From Casp-actino8 sp965659595 (GTDB lineage Bacteria; Actinomycetota; Acidimicrobiia; Acidimicrobiales; Ilumatobacteraceae): a stretch of DNA of 64,000 nucleotides. A program made the position numbers and the translations under genes. The notes beneath the pieces were generated by a model. It saw only the letters and a program-made list of their open reading frames with translations, had not been told where the DNA came from and searched no databases. The DNA lies in contig CBFHWN010000002.1 of assembly GCA_965659595.1 (NCBI GenBank), forward strand, positions 1 through 64,000. The letters are read 5' to 3'. Positions within the stretch are counted from its first letter, which is position 1, and each line of letters starts with the position of its first letter. Shown piece by piece: positions 33,318 to 42,081 of this stretch.

Positions 33318-34958
33318 ATGTCCAAACAGCTCAAATTCGACGAAGAGGCGCGTCGCGCCCTCGAAGCCGGTGTCAACAAGCTTGCCGACGCGGTGCGCGT
33401 GACACTCGGACCCAAGGGTCGCAACGTCGTTCTCGACAAGAAATTCGGTGCCCCGACCATCACGAACGACGGCGTGTCGATCGCGAAGGAAGTCGAACTC
33501 GAAGACGCATTCGAGAACATGGGTGCGCAGTTGGTGAAAGAAGTCGCCACCAAGACCAACGATGTTGCCGGTGACGGAACCACCACGGCCACGGTGTTGG
33601 CTCAGTCGATGGTGTCGCACGGTCTGCGCAACGTGACCGCGGGCGCCAACCCCATGGGACTGAAGCGCGGTATCGAGAAGGCCGTTTCGGCAGCCGTCGA
33701 GTCGATTCAGTCGCTCGCGAAGAAGGTGGAAGACAAGTCCGAGATCGCCAGTGTGGCCACCATTTCGGCCGCCGATGCGGCAATCGGCAATGTCATCGCC
33801 GATGCGATCGACAAAGTCGGCAAGGACGGTGTGGTCACCGTCGAAGAAAGCAACACCTTCGGGATCGAACTCGACTTCACCGAAGGAATGCTCTTCGACA
33901 AGGGCTACCTCTCACCGTATTTCGTGACCGATGCCGAACGTCAGGAAGCCGTACTCGAGGATGCCTACATCCTTCTCTACGGCGCCAAGATCTCGACGGT
34001 CCAGGCCGTGCTGCCGACGCTCGAGGCCGTGATGAAGGGTGGCAAGCCGCTCGTGATCATCGCCGAAGACATCGAGGGCGAAGCTCTCGCCACTCTCGTG
34101 GTCAACAAGATCCGCGGCACGTTCAACTCGGTCGCCGTCAAGGCTCCCGGTTTCGGCGATCGCCGCAAGGCGATGCTCCAGGACATGGCGGTCCTCACCG
34201 GCGGTCAGGTCATCAGCGAAGAAGTCGGTCTGAAGCTCGAGAACGTGACCCTCGATCTGCTCGGCCGAGCCAAGCGGGTGATCGTCACCAAGGACGAGAC
34301 CACGATCGTAGAAGGCGCTGGCGAGCGTGCCGACGTCGACGGCCGTATCAATCAGATCAAGGCCGAGATCGAGAACACCGACTCCGACTGGGATCGCGAG
34401 AAGCTCCAGGAGCGTCTCGCCAAACTGGCCGGCGGTGTCGCGGTCATCAAGGTCGGCGCGGCCACTGAGGTCGAGCTGAAGGAGAAGAAGCACCGCATCG
34501 AGGACGCCGTTTCGGCCACTCGAGCGGCCATCGAAGAGGGTGTCGTGCCCGGCGGTGGAACGGCACTTCTCCGTTCACGTGATGCCGTGAAGTCGGTTGT
34601 CGATTCGCTGACCGGCGACGAGGCCACCGGTGCTCGCACGGTGTGGGAAGCCCTCGAAGCTCCCGCTCGCAACATCGCTGACAACGCGGGAATCGAAGGC
34701 GCGCTCGTCGTCCAGCGTGTCTCGGGTGAGAAGGGTGCGGTCGGACTGAACGCTGCGACCGGCGAGTATGTCGACCTGGTCAAGGCCGGCATCATCGACC
34801 CGGCGAAGGTCACTCGTGCGGCCCTGCAGAACGCGGCGTCGATCGCTGCGCTCGTGCTCACCACCGAATGCCTCGTGGCCGACAAGCCCGAGCCCGCCTC
34901 GGCAATGCCGGCCGGCGGTGGCATGGGTGGTATGGGCGGTATGCCCGGCATGATGTGA
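33318..34958 (+). CDS. groL: chaperonin GroEL
   Basis: A 546-residue GroEL. ATP-binding motifs include TLGPKGRNVVLDKKFGAPT and NDVAGDGTTTATVLAQS, the apical domain is intact, and the flexible tail is GGGMGGMGGMPGMM. It forms the 14-mer folding cage with GroES. Some actinobacteria have a second groEL elsewhere; this one is paired with groES. Confidence 0.98.
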   Translation: MSKQLKFDEEARRALEAGVNKLADAVRVTLGPKGRNVVLDKKFGAPTITNDGVSIAKEVELEDAFENMGAQLVKEVATKTNDVAGDGTTTATVLAQSMVSHGLRNVTAGANPMGLKRGIEKAVSAAVESIQSLAKKVEDKSEIASVATISAADAAIGNVIADAIDKVGKDGVVTVEESNTFGIELDFTEGMLFDKGYLSPYFVTDAERQEAVLEDAYILLYGAKISTVQAVLPTLEAVMKGGKPLVIIAEDIEGEALATLVVNKIRGTFNSVAVKAPGFGDRRKAMLQDMAVLTGGQVISEEVGLKLENVTLDLLGRAKRVIVTKDETTIVEGAGERADVDGRINQIKAEIENTDSDWDREKLQERLAKLAGGVAVIKVGAATEVELKEKKHRIEDAVSATRAAIEEGVVPGGGTALLRSRDAVKSVVDSLTGDEATGARTVWEALEAPARNIADNAGIEGALVVQRVSGEKGAVGLNAATGEYVDLVKAGIIDPAKVTRAALQNAASIAALVLTTECLVADKPEPASAMPAGGGMGGMGGMPGMM

Positions 34959-34980
34959 CGAGTCGTCACCTGTCCGTTGA

Positions 34981-35010
34981 AAAGGGGCGAGGCTTCGGCC
35001 TCGCCCCTTT
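34981..35010. terminator. groEL terminator, shared with glpX
   Basis: AAAGGGGCGAGGC and GCCTCGCCCCTTT form a perfect 13-bp stem around TTCG. With A and T runs at the two ends it can act in both directions, ending groEL and, 20 bp further right, the convergent glpX. Confidence 0.85.
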
Positions 35011-35029
35011 CGCGTTCATGAGATGACGT

Positions 35030-36016
35030 TCACTCGTAGTCGATCGTCGAGATCTCGCGCAGTTTGTCGAGACGATGTCGAGCTTCGATCAGTCGCACCG
35101 TGCCCGACAGCGACCGCATGACGAGACTCTGCGTGGTGGCTCCACCGGCATGGAACCGCACACCCTGTAGCAGTTCACCATCGGTCACTCCGGTCGCGGC
35201 GAAGAAGCAGTTGTCGCCTCGCACCAGATCGTCGGTCGTGAGCACTTGGTCGAGGTCATACCCCTCGGCGATGGCTCCATTGCGTTCGGTCTCGTTGCGA
35301 GTCCAGAGCTTGCCCTGAATCTCGCCACCCATACATTTGAGGGCGGCAGCGGCCGTGACACCTTCGGGTGTGCCGCCGATACCGAACAGCACGTCGACAC
35401 CGGCGTCAGGCCAGGCGGTGGCGATGGCACCGAAGATGTCACCGTCACTGATCAATTTGATACGGGCTCCGGACTCGCGTACCTCTTCGATGAGATCTTT
35501 GTGGCGATCACGATCGAGGATTACGACCGTCAGATCGCGAACGCTTTCACCTTTGGCCTTGGCGATCCACTTCAGGTTCTGGGTCGCAGACGCGTTGATG
35601 TCGATGTGGCCGGCGGCGGCCGGTCCGACGGCGATCTTTTCCATGTAGACGCAGGGTCCGGGATTGAACATCGTTCCGCGTTCGGAAACGGCGATCACGG
35701 CCAGGGCATTGCCACGTCCGAGGGCCGTGAGGGTCGTGCCGTCGATCGGGTCGACGGCGACGTCGGTCTTGGTGTTGGAGCCGTCGCCCACGATCTCTCC
35801 GTTGAAGAGCATCGGCGCTTCATCCTTTTCGCCTTCGCCGATGACGACGACACCATCCATGGGAACGGTGGCCAGAACGGTGCGCATGGCCTCGACGGCT
35901 GCTCCGTCGGCGCCGTTCTTGTCACCGCGTCCGACCCAACGGGAGGCGGCGAGGGCGGCCGATTCGGTGACCCGGACGAGCTCCATGGCGAGGTTGCGGG
36001 ACGGTTTTTCGGGCAT
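35030..36016 (-). CDS. glpX: fructose-1,6-bisphosphatase class II
   Basis: A 328-residue class II fructose-bisphosphatase, the main gluconeogenic form in actinobacteria. Motifs are ESAALAASRWVGRGDKNGAD, GEGEKDEAPMLFNGE, the metal-binding DPIDGTTLTALGR and GIGGTPEGVTAAAALKCMGG. ATG 36016 is preferred because TACGGT lies 6 nt upstream; a GTG two codons earlier is the alternative. Confidence 0.95.
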   Translation of the reverse strand: MPEKPSRNLAMELVRVTESAALAASRWVGRGDKNGADGAAVEAMRTVLATVPMDGVVVIGEGEKDEAPMLFNGEIVGDGSNTKTDVAVDPIDGTTLTALGRGNALAVIAVSERGTMFNPGPCVYMEKIAVGPAAAGHIDINASATQNLKWIAKAKGESVRDLTVVILDRDRHKDLIEEVRESGARIKLISDGDIFGAIATAWPDAGVDVLFGIGGTPEGVTAAAALKCMGGEIQGKLWTRNETERNGAIAEGYDLDQVLTTDDLVRGDNCFFAATGVTDGELLQGVRFHAGGATTQSLVMRSLSGTVRLIEARHRLDKLREISTIDYE

Positions 36017-36022
36017 GGTCAC

Positions 36023-36028
36023 ACCGTA
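36023..36028 (-). promoter_or_regulatory. -10 element TACGGT, leaderless glpX start
   Basis: On the minus strand TACGGT ends 6 nt before ATG 36016. It is divergent from the S9 peptidase promoter 44 bp away. Confidence 0.5.
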
Positions 36029-36071
36029 GTCGTGGTTCGCACGGCCACCGAGATGCGGCGGGCGACTTCTC

Positions 36072-36077
36072 TACCAT
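36072..36077 (+). promoter_or_regulatory. -10 element TACCAT, leaderless S9 peptidase start
   Basis: TACCAT ends 6 nt before ATG 36084, with no Shine-Dalgarno. It is placed like the other leaderless hexamers of this window. Confidence 0.5.
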
Positions 36078-36083
36078 GGTCGG

Positions 36084-37856
36084 ATGTCCGACCTTTTGTC
36101 GCTCGAGAACTGTCTGGCCGGCCGCGAGATCGGCGAGCCGCGGCTCGACCCGAGCGGACGATGGTTGGCTGTTGTGGCGACCGAATCTCTCGACCCGTCC
36201 TCGGACCGCAAGCCGCGGTGGTACGTCGAAGTGATCGATCTCGACGACTCGACCGGTGAATGGCGCACGTTGTCGACCGTGCCGGTTCGTGGTGTTCGGG
36301 GACTGGGTGGTGGATCGTTCGACTGGGCACCCGATGGACGAACGATCGTTGCCGTGACTGCCGAGGGAGACGTGACCGAGTTCGATCTGGACGGATCGAC
36401 GAGAATCCTGTTCCGGGCCGCCGGTCGAACAGTGTCGTCGCCGGTCGTCGATCCGTCGGGTGGGCGCGTGATCGTGGTGGTCGACCAAGGTGAGATCCTG
36501 TCGATCGATCGTCGGTCTGGTTCGATCGACCGTGTGGACGGCGGTCGATACGAGTTCGTGATCGATCCGATCGTGTGGAACGAGCGAGTCGTGTGGCACG
36601 GTTGGAATCCACCGAACATGCCGTGGGACGACGGCGCGCTCGCCACCACGAATGGTGTCGTGTTGAGTGAGGCGGGACGACGCGTTCAGCAGCCTGACGT
36701 CACTCTCGACGGACGTCGGATCGGTTGGCTCGACGACGCGAGCGGATGGCTCAACGTCACGACCGGAGATGGGCGTCGAGTGGGAGAGTCGTTCGAGCAC
36801 GGTGGACCGGCGTGGGGAGAGCGACTTCGTTCGTGGTGTTGGAGCCCGGATGGATCTCGGATCGCCTTCGTGCGCAACGAAGGCGGGTTCGGCCGACTCT
36901 GCACCGTCGACCTGTCGACCGGACTCGTCGACGACCGGGCCAAGGCGATCCACGGTCAGTTGTCGTGGCGGGGCAGTCGATTGGCAGCGGTCCGCACCGG
37001 TGGGAAGACCCCGACGCAGATCGTCGTGTACGACACCGACGACTGGTCGCGTCGCACGGTCGCCGTCGGCCCGTCGTACGACTGGAACGGCCATCCGGCA
37101 TTGGTCGAACCCGAGCTGGTCGTCACCGACAGTGGAGATGGCTGCACACTTCACGCTCGCCTGTACCGTGCGCCGCGTCCGAACGGAGCCCTGTTGTGCT
37201 GGATCCACGGTGGTCCGACCGATCAATGGACGGTGTCGTTCAATACTCGATTCACCTACTGGATCGATCGCGGGTACTCGATTCTCGTGCCCGACCATCG
37301 CGGAAGCACTGGTCACGGGCGGGCCTACACCGACGCGCTTCGTGGGGAATGGGGTCGCCTCGACGCACAGGACGTGGCAACGATTCTTCACGCCGTACAG
37401 GATCACGACGGGTGGACTTCGGAGAGCACCGCCGTGCTCGGATCGTCGGCGGGTGGACTCACCGCATTGGTCGTTGCGATCGAACACCCCGAACTTCTCG
37501 GCGCAGTGGTCGCGGCCTATCCGGTATCCGACATCGCCGCCCTCGACGCCACGACCCATCGATTCGAGGCTCACTACAACCGCACTCTCACGGGTGATCG
37601 GCCGACCACTCGGGAGAAGTCGAGGGAACGTTCACCGATACATCGTGTCGCCGACCTGTCGAGTCCGGTTCTCCTGCTGCACGGCGACGCCGATCCGGTG
37701 GTGTCGGTCGATCAGAGTCGCCGGCTCGCCGAGGTCGCGCCGCGCCAAGTCGAATACGTCGAATACGCAGGGGAGGGACACGGCTTTCGCGCCTGGACGA
37801 CTCGGCTCGACGAATATCGCCGAACGGAGGAGTTTCTGATTCGTCACCTGTCGTAG
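36084..37856 (+). CDS. S9-family peptidase (prolyl oligopeptidase type)
   Basis: A 590-residue protein with a beta-propeller-like N-terminal part (about 1-340, WD-type repeats such as SPDGSRIAFVRNEGGFG) and a C-terminal alpha/beta hydrolase domain. The predicted triad is Ser455 in LGSSAGGL, Asp537 in LLHGDADPVVSV and His566 in GEGHGF. S9 enzymes of this type cleave oligopeptides, including acyl-peptides and dipeptides. There is no signal peptide, so it is likely cytoplasmic. Exact specificity is unknown. Confidence 0.9.
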   Translation: MSDLLSLENCLAGREIGEPRLDPSGRWLAVVATESLDPSSDRKPRWYVEVIDLDDSTGEWRTLSTVPVRGVRGLGGGSFDWAPDGRTIVAVTAEGDVTEFDLDGSTRILFRAAGRTVSSPVVDPSGGRVIVVVDQGEILSIDRRSGSIDRVDGGRYEFVIDPIVWNERVVWHGWNPPNMPWDDGALATTNGVVLSEAGRRVQQPDVTLDGRRIGWLDDASGWLNVTTGDGRRVGESFEHGGPAWGERLRSWCWSPDGSRIAFVRNEGGFGRLCTVDLSTGLVDDRAKAIHGQLSWRGSRLAAVRTGGKTPTQIVVYDTDDWSRRTVAVGPSYDWNGHPALVEPELVVTDSGDGCTLHARLYRAPRPNGALLCWIHGGPTDQWTVSFNTRFTYWIDRGYSILVPDHRGSTGHGRAYTDALRGEWGRLDAQDVATILHAVQDHDGWTSESTAVLGSSAGGLTALVVAIEHPELLGAVVAAYPVSDIAALDATTHRFEAHYNRTLTGDRPTTREKSRERSPIHRVADLSSPVLLLHGDADPVVSVDQSRRLAEVAPRQVEYVEYAGEGHGFRAWTTRLDEYRRTEEFLIRHLS

Positions 37857-37863
37857 GCGGGGG

Positions 37864-37869
37864 TAGCGT
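37864..37869 (+). promoter_or_regulatory. -10 element TAGCGT, leaderless start of 37877 gene
   Basis: TAGCGT ends 7 nt before the GTG start of the duplicated acidic protein. It lies directly after the S9 peptidase stop. Confidence 0.5.
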
Positions 37870-37876
37870 TCCGCCG

Positions 37877-38311
37877 GTGACCGACTGGAACCCACTCGAT
37901 CCGGACGCTTCCAACGTCTTCTACGACCTCTCGTCGTGGACGTCGGATCAGCAAGCCGAACTCACTGCGTTGCTCGCCAATGCCGACATCTCGCACGCGT
38001 GGGTCGAATCCGAATTGGTCGTTCCCGAAGTTCACGAGAGCATCGTCGACCGACTTTTCGACCGTCTTGAAAAGGAACTCGGAATCGGCACCACGGCGGT
38101 TCAAGGTGGAGTGGGTGAAGGGGACGAGGTCACCGAATACGACCTCGACGAGTATTCGATGCAGGAGCGCCGCGAGATCACCGAACGTTTGGTGGCGTCT
38201 CGAATCACTCACCGCTGGACCGAAGAGATCCTCGTCGTACCGACGGGCGCCGAAGATCTGGTCGAGTCGATTCTCGACGAGTACGACAACGTCGCCTTCG
38301 ACGACGACTGA
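37877..38311 (+). CDS. acidic protein with internal duplication
   Basis: A 144-residue protein of unknown function. Residues 13-65 and 85-137 align without gaps; by my count 17 of 53 positions are identical. The shared pattern is YDL near the start, then I(S/T)H-x-W-x-E-x-x-LVVP, then a hydrophobic helix. A glycine-rich linker (about 69-83) separates the halves, and the ending is AFDDD. Both repeats look like a beta strand between two helices. The product is very acidic and has no membrane segment or signal peptide. GTG 37877 is supported by the -10 box. It lies 4 nt from a J-domain gene, so the two may work together. Confidence 0.7.
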   Translation: MTDWNPLDPDASNVFYDLSSWTSDQQAELTALLANADISHAWVESELVVPEVHESIVDRLFDRLEKELGIGTTAVQGGVGEGDEVTEYDLDEYSMQERREITERLVASRITHRWTEEILVVPTGAEDLVESILDEYDNVAFDDD

Positions 38312-38315
38312 TGTC

Positions 38316-39014
38316 ATGAGCGTCCTGCTCGCCGAACTCGAGATCTGGCACACCCGTCCTCTCACACCGACGCGGCGCCTGTCTCTCGGGCACATGGTGC
38401 TGCCTTGCGATCCGGCCCCGGGTTTCGGTGGATTGCTCCTCGGTGCGATCATCGCTCGTCACGCGGTCGACATCGACCATGACCTGTTACCCGACACCCA
38501 TCGCCTGCTCGCGCAGATTCAGCGGGGAGAACGGGTCGTACAGCCGCGACTTCGACATCGCTTCCAGGTCGACCGTCACGGTTTGGCATTGAGTCGACAT
38601 CGCGTGTTCGGCGTGGGTGACGACATCGAATTCGATCTCGACACACAGGGAAGCCCGATGCAACAAGTGCTCGGAGCGATCTATGCGCTCGAGCGACTCG
38701 ACCTGGCCACTCGTCGCGACCTGGAGTCAGTGTTCACCAAGTCGTTGGCATGGCGTGGTCCACTCGGCGCAGCGTTCGTCGCTCATCTCGCTGGTTCGAA
38801 GACGTCGTCACTCCGATCACTCGCTGATCCGCGGGCGTGGGCGCTCGACGTTCTCGGATTTCCCGAAGGAACGGCCAAGCCGTCGAAGCGCGAGGTCTCG
38901 GAGCGTTTCCGTCGACGGCTGCGCGAGGTTCATCCCGACCACGGGGGCGATCATTCGACGGCGAGTGCATCGATCGGCGATCTCAGCGAGGCTCGTCGAA
39001 TCCTGGGTGGCTGA
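38316..39014 (+). CDS. protein with C-terminal DnaJ domain
   Basis: A 232-residue protein. The last ~58 residues form a J domain, with the key HPD motif at His206-Asp208 in REVHPDHGG followed by a helix ending SEARRILGG; J domains stimulate DnaK ATPase. The first ~170 residues match nothing I recognise and contain several His/Arg-rich segments (RLRHRFQVDRHGL). A C-terminal J domain is unusual, as classical DnaJ has it at the N-terminus. ATG 38316 is 4 nt after the acidic-protein gene. Its 3' end overlaps the convergent MFS gene by 32 bp. Confidence 0.75.
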   Translation: MSVLLAELEIWHTRPLTPTRRLSLGHMVLPCDPAPGFGGLLLGAIIARHAVDIDHDLLPDTHRLLAQIQRGERVVQPRLRHRFQVDRHGLALSRHRVFGVGDDIEFDLDTQGSPMQQVLGAIYALERLDLATRRDLESVFTKSLAWRGPLGAAFVAHLAGSKTSSLRSLADPRAWALDVLGFPEGTAKPSKREVSERFRRRLREVHPDHGGDHSTASASIGDLSEARRILGG

Positions 39015-40545
39015 TCGACTCGCGATCACTCGGATTGATCTCCTCGAGTTCGCGATGAGCAGTCTCGGGATAGGTGCGCCACACGATCAGTGCTACGACG
39101 AGTGTGCCGACGAGCAGAACACTCATGATGGGTCCGTGCGACACGCCGCGATCGAGCAGGGCTCCGGTTGCGAGCAGTGAGATGCTCCCGCCCACCAAGG
39201 CACTGGCGAGAATCAAGAATGCAGCTCGACCACGTCGGCCCGTCGGGAAGAGTTCGGTCCGGTAGACGGCGAGCGGCGGGTAGGCGGTAGCGGCCACGAC
39301 GGCCCCCACGATGGCGGTCGTCCACATGAGGGGTCCGGACAGCCAGAACGTGGTCGCGAGCAGGGTGCCTCCGACTGGCACGCAGACGGTGGCCAGTCGC
39401 CGTCGTCCCTGTCGATCGGCGATTCGTCCGCCGACAACGAGACCGATCACGGCCGGGGTCGCCGACGCGAAGGCGAACACCGTGACCATGCCGGCCGAAA
39501 AGCCGCGTTCATCCTTCAAGAAGGCGTTCTGGAAGAACGAGGCCGGTGCGATGAGGAGGTTGCCGAAGAATGCCACTGCCATCTGGATCGCCAGTCGATT
39601 GCCCTGTATCGGAGCGTCTGGTGCGGCCGGGGCTTCCACTCGTCTTTCGACGTGCATCTCGAATCGGCGGGTCTCCGGGAGGCGACGCGTCAGGTCGACG
39701 GCGACCAGCAGCCAGATGAGGGACAGGGCGTAGATGATGCGCCAGCCATCGGGTCCGAGATCGGCGAAAGGGAGCGAGATCACCGCGACACCGGCTCCGA
39801 TCCCACTCGCCATGGCGAGAATGCTCACGGCGTAGGCGCGCGTATTGCGTGGCATCTCCTCGGCAGCGATCACCGCGACGAGCAGATCGAGGGCGAGGCC
39901 GAGAGGTCGACTCAGCGTCTGGGTGGCGACGAGGATCGGGAAGTTGGGCGCAAGTGCTCCGAGCGCAGCGAGCAGAGGTGCAGTCCACGCGAGAACGATC
40001 ACGACCCGACGGCGGCCCAGGCGATCGGCCGCGAGGGCGGCCGGCAAACCGATGAGAATTCCGAGCCGTACGACCGTTCCACCGACGCCGCGTCCCCAGT
40101 CGCCGACACCGAGGTCGTCGCCGGCGAAAGCGACGGTTTGTGTAAAGAGAGTGTTCACGAATGCCGAGAGAAGACTGGCCGCGGCGAGGAGGCCGAGAAC
40201 CAGAACTTGTCTCTCGTCGAGCCGATCGGGAGGAGCCCACCATGGATTGGAGTCGCGCCCCGGTCGACGGCGTCGAATCGTGAGATTCACGAGTGGGCGG
40301 AACATCCAACCGAACCATGGCACCACGAGCGAGTACTCGGTTTCCTCGACGAGATGAGTTCGTCGTTCATCGGATCGAACAGTGCGCCGATACGAACGGA
40401 ACGGGCCTTTCGACTGGACGAACTCGGTGACGTGGTCGTCCCGACTCGAGATCTGCTCGGTCACGAGGTCGTCCCGCGCGCTATTGAGCCACTGTTCGTC
40501 CTCGATCGACCAGCTGCGAACGACATGCCTGGTCGCAAGACCCAC
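38983..40545 (-). CDS. MFS transporter with cytoplasmic N-terminal domain
   Basis: A 520-residue major-facilitator transporter with about 12 membrane segments starting near LVLGLLAAASLLSAFVNTLF. Loop motifs such as ADRLGRRRVVIV and GRIADRQGRRRLATV are typical. About 115 residues precede the first membrane segment; this region (SWSIEDEQWLNSARDD, YSLVVPWFGWMFRPLVN) looks like a small soluble domain with a faint SRPBCC flavour. GTG 40545 is chosen because TATGCT lies 6 nt upstream and because longer versions would run into murA. Substrate unknown. Confidence 0.83.
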   Translation of the reverse strand: MGLATRHVVRSWSIEDEQWLNSARDDLVTEQISSRDDHVTEFVQSKGPFRSYRRTVRSDERRTHLVEETEYSLVVPWFGWMFRPLVNLTIRRRRPGRDSNPWWAPPDRLDERQVLVLGLLAAASLLSAFVNTLFTQTVAFAGDDLGVGDWGRGVGGTVVRLGILIGLPAALAADRLGRRRVVIVLAWTAPLLAALGALAPNFPILVATQTLSRPLGLALDLLVAVIAAEEMPRNTRAYAVSILAMASGIGAGVAVISLPFADLGPDGWRIIYALSLIWLLVAVDLTRRLPETRRFEMHVERRVEAPAAPDAPIQGNRLAIQMAVAFFGNLLIAPASFFQNAFLKDERGFSAGMVTVFAFASATPAVIGLVVGGRIADRQGRRRLATVCVPVGGTLLATTFWLSGPLMWTTAIVGAVVAATAYPPLAVYRTELFPTGRRGRAAFLILASALVGGSISLLATGALLDRGVSHGPIMSVLLVGTLVVALIVWRTYPETAHRELEEINPSDRESISHPGFDEPR

Positions 40546-40551
40546 GGGCCG

Positions 40552-40559
40552 AGCATACT
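40552..40559. promoter_or_regulatory. overlapping divergent -10 elements (MFS and murA)
   Basis: The octamer AGCATACT reads CATACT on the plus strand (9 nt before the murA ATG) and TATGCT on the minus strand (6 nt before the MFS GTG). The two -10 elements share the same bases, so both genes cannot be transcribed from here at once. Confidence 0.5.
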
Positions 40560-40568
40560 GGTGGCCGT

Positions 40569-41831
40569 ATGAGTCGGATCGTGGCGCATCGAAGTGGTCC
40601 ACTCGCTGGAGTCGTCGACGTTCCGGGTGCCAAGAATTCGGTTCTCAAGTTGATGGTCGCTTCGTTGTACGCGCCGGGCGAGCATCGACTGACGAACGTT
40701 CCCGAGATCTCCGACGTCGACGCCATGGGATCGCTGCTCGGATCACTCGGAGTCGACGTGAAGTTCACGTCGTCAGGCTCGCATGAGCTCGTGCTGGTCA
40801 ATTCGGGTGATGTCGCATCAGTGGCTCCGCCCGACGAGGTGGGAAGTATTCGGGCCTCCATCAATCTCCTCGGGCCCTTGCTCGCCTGTCGCGGTCACGT
40901 TCGACTCGACATGCCGGGCGGCGACGACTTCGGTTCCCGTCCGATCGACATGCACGTCGCTGGATTGTCGGCGATGGGTGTGAGTTTCGAAGCCGATCCG
41001 ACTCATCTCGAGGCCCGAGTCGATCGGCTGCATGGCGCCGACGTCGTGCTCGACTATCCGTCGGTCGGTGCCACCGAGAACGTCATGTGTGCTGCGGTGC
41101 ATGCGGACGGTGTCACGACCATCAGACACGCAGCGCGCGAGCCCGAAGTGGCCGACCTCGCTCGTCTGTTCGTCGAGATGGGAGCCCGAATCGACGGCAT
41201 CGGAACCGACGTCTTACGTGTCGACGGTGTACCTCGAGGTTCGCTCGTACCTCGAAACCATGCCGTGGTGAACGATCGGATTCAGGCCGCGACGTACATG
41301 GCGGCCACCGCCGTGCTTGGCGGTGACGTCTTGGTGCGCGGTGCCGAGGCTGAGCACATGACGATGTTTCTCCACAAACTCGACGAGATGGGCGTGAACC
41401 TAGACGTGGTCGACCAAGGAATTCGCGTGTCGATCGATCATCGCCTCACCAATGTCGACGTGCAGACCCTTCCCTATCCAGGAGTTGCTACCGACTACAA
41501 GCCCCTCATGGTGACGATGATGGCCGTCGCCGAGGGTGTGGGAGTCATGACCGAAAATCTGTATCCGGGTCGCTTCCGGTACGTGGAGGAATTGTCGAAG
41601 TTGGGAGCCGATATCCGCACCGACGGACATCACGCGGTCGTGCACGGTGTCGAACGACTACGAGGCACAGCTGTGGCCGCTCCCGACATCAGGGCTGGAG
41701 CCGCACTCGTCGTCGCCGGTCTGGCCGCCGAGGGTCGCACCATGATCTCGGGGTTCGAGCACGTGGAACGAGGCTACGACGACTTGGTGGGCCGGCTCTC
41801 AGCCATCGGCGCTCGACTCGAGCGCGTCTGA
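40569..41831 (+). CDS. murA: UDP-GlcNAc 1-carboxyvinyltransferase, Asp variant
   Basis: A 420-residue MurA that adds enolpyruvyl from PEP to UDP-GlcNAc, the first committed step of peptidoglycan synthesis. Lys22 (PGAKNS), Asp309 (GVATDYKP) and the arginine motif DIRAGAAL are present. The usual Cys115 of E. coli is replaced by Asp119 (MPGGDDFGSRPIDMH). The same Cys-to-Asp change in Mycobacterium and Chlamydia keeps activity but gives natural fosfomycin resistance. Its 3' end overlaps a small convergent gene by 33 bp. Confidence 0.95.
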   Translation: MSRIVAHRSGPLAGVVDVPGAKNSVLKLMVASLYAPGEHRLTNVPEISDVDAMGSLLGSLGVDVKFTSSGSHELVLVNSGDVASVAPPDEVGSIRASINLLGPLLACRGHVRLDMPGGDDFGSRPIDMHVAGLSAMGVSFEADPTHLEARVDRLHGADVVLDYPSVGATENVMCAAVHADGVTTIRHAAREPEVADLARLFVEMGARIDGIGTDVLRVDGVPRGSLVPRNHAVVNDRIQAATYMAATAVLGGDVLVRGAEAEHMTMFLHKLDEMGVNLDVVDQGIRVSIDHRLTNVDVQTLPYPGVATDYKPLMVTMMAVAEGVGVMTENLYPGRFRYVEELSKLGADIRTDGHHAVVHGVERLRGTAVAAPDIRAGAALVVAGLAAEGRTMISGFEHVERGYDDLVGRLSAIGARLERV

Positions 41832-41984
41832 CCGGTCGTCCTCCTCGACGAGGTGAGAGTTCACCCGTCGGCGAACCACGGCCAACAGCCCGATCACGAC
41901 CGCGATCGGTCCGGCGACGAGCAGAATCTCGTCCCATCCACCCTGGTGAGCGAGGAGGGACGCATGGCTGACGAGAGGTGTCAT
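41799..41984 (-). CDS. small single-span membrane protein
   Basis: A 61-residue frame with one hydrophobic helix (EILLVAGPIAVVIGLLAVV) flanked by basic RRRVNS and an acidic tail. An N-out orientation is predicted. ATG 41984 is the simplest start; the frame is open further upstream over nifU but that part looks like noise. No function can be assigned, and the overlap with murA makes it only moderately certain. Confidence 0.45.
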   Translation of the reverse strand: MTPLVSHASLLAHQGGWDEILLVAGPIAVVIGLLAVVRRRVNSHLVEEDDRSDALESSADG

Positions 41985-42081
41985 GACATGTGACCCCGAG
42001 CCGTGAAACTCATCGCCAGCCACTCTACGATCAAGGTCAGGTACTCCGTTCGGTGTTCCGTCATCGTGTCCGAAAGTCATC

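Noticed and set aside
35922..37574. 550-codon minus-strand open frame under the S9 peptidase
   Set aside because: Antisense shadow; no domain-like sequence and the sense strand has a full catalytic triad.
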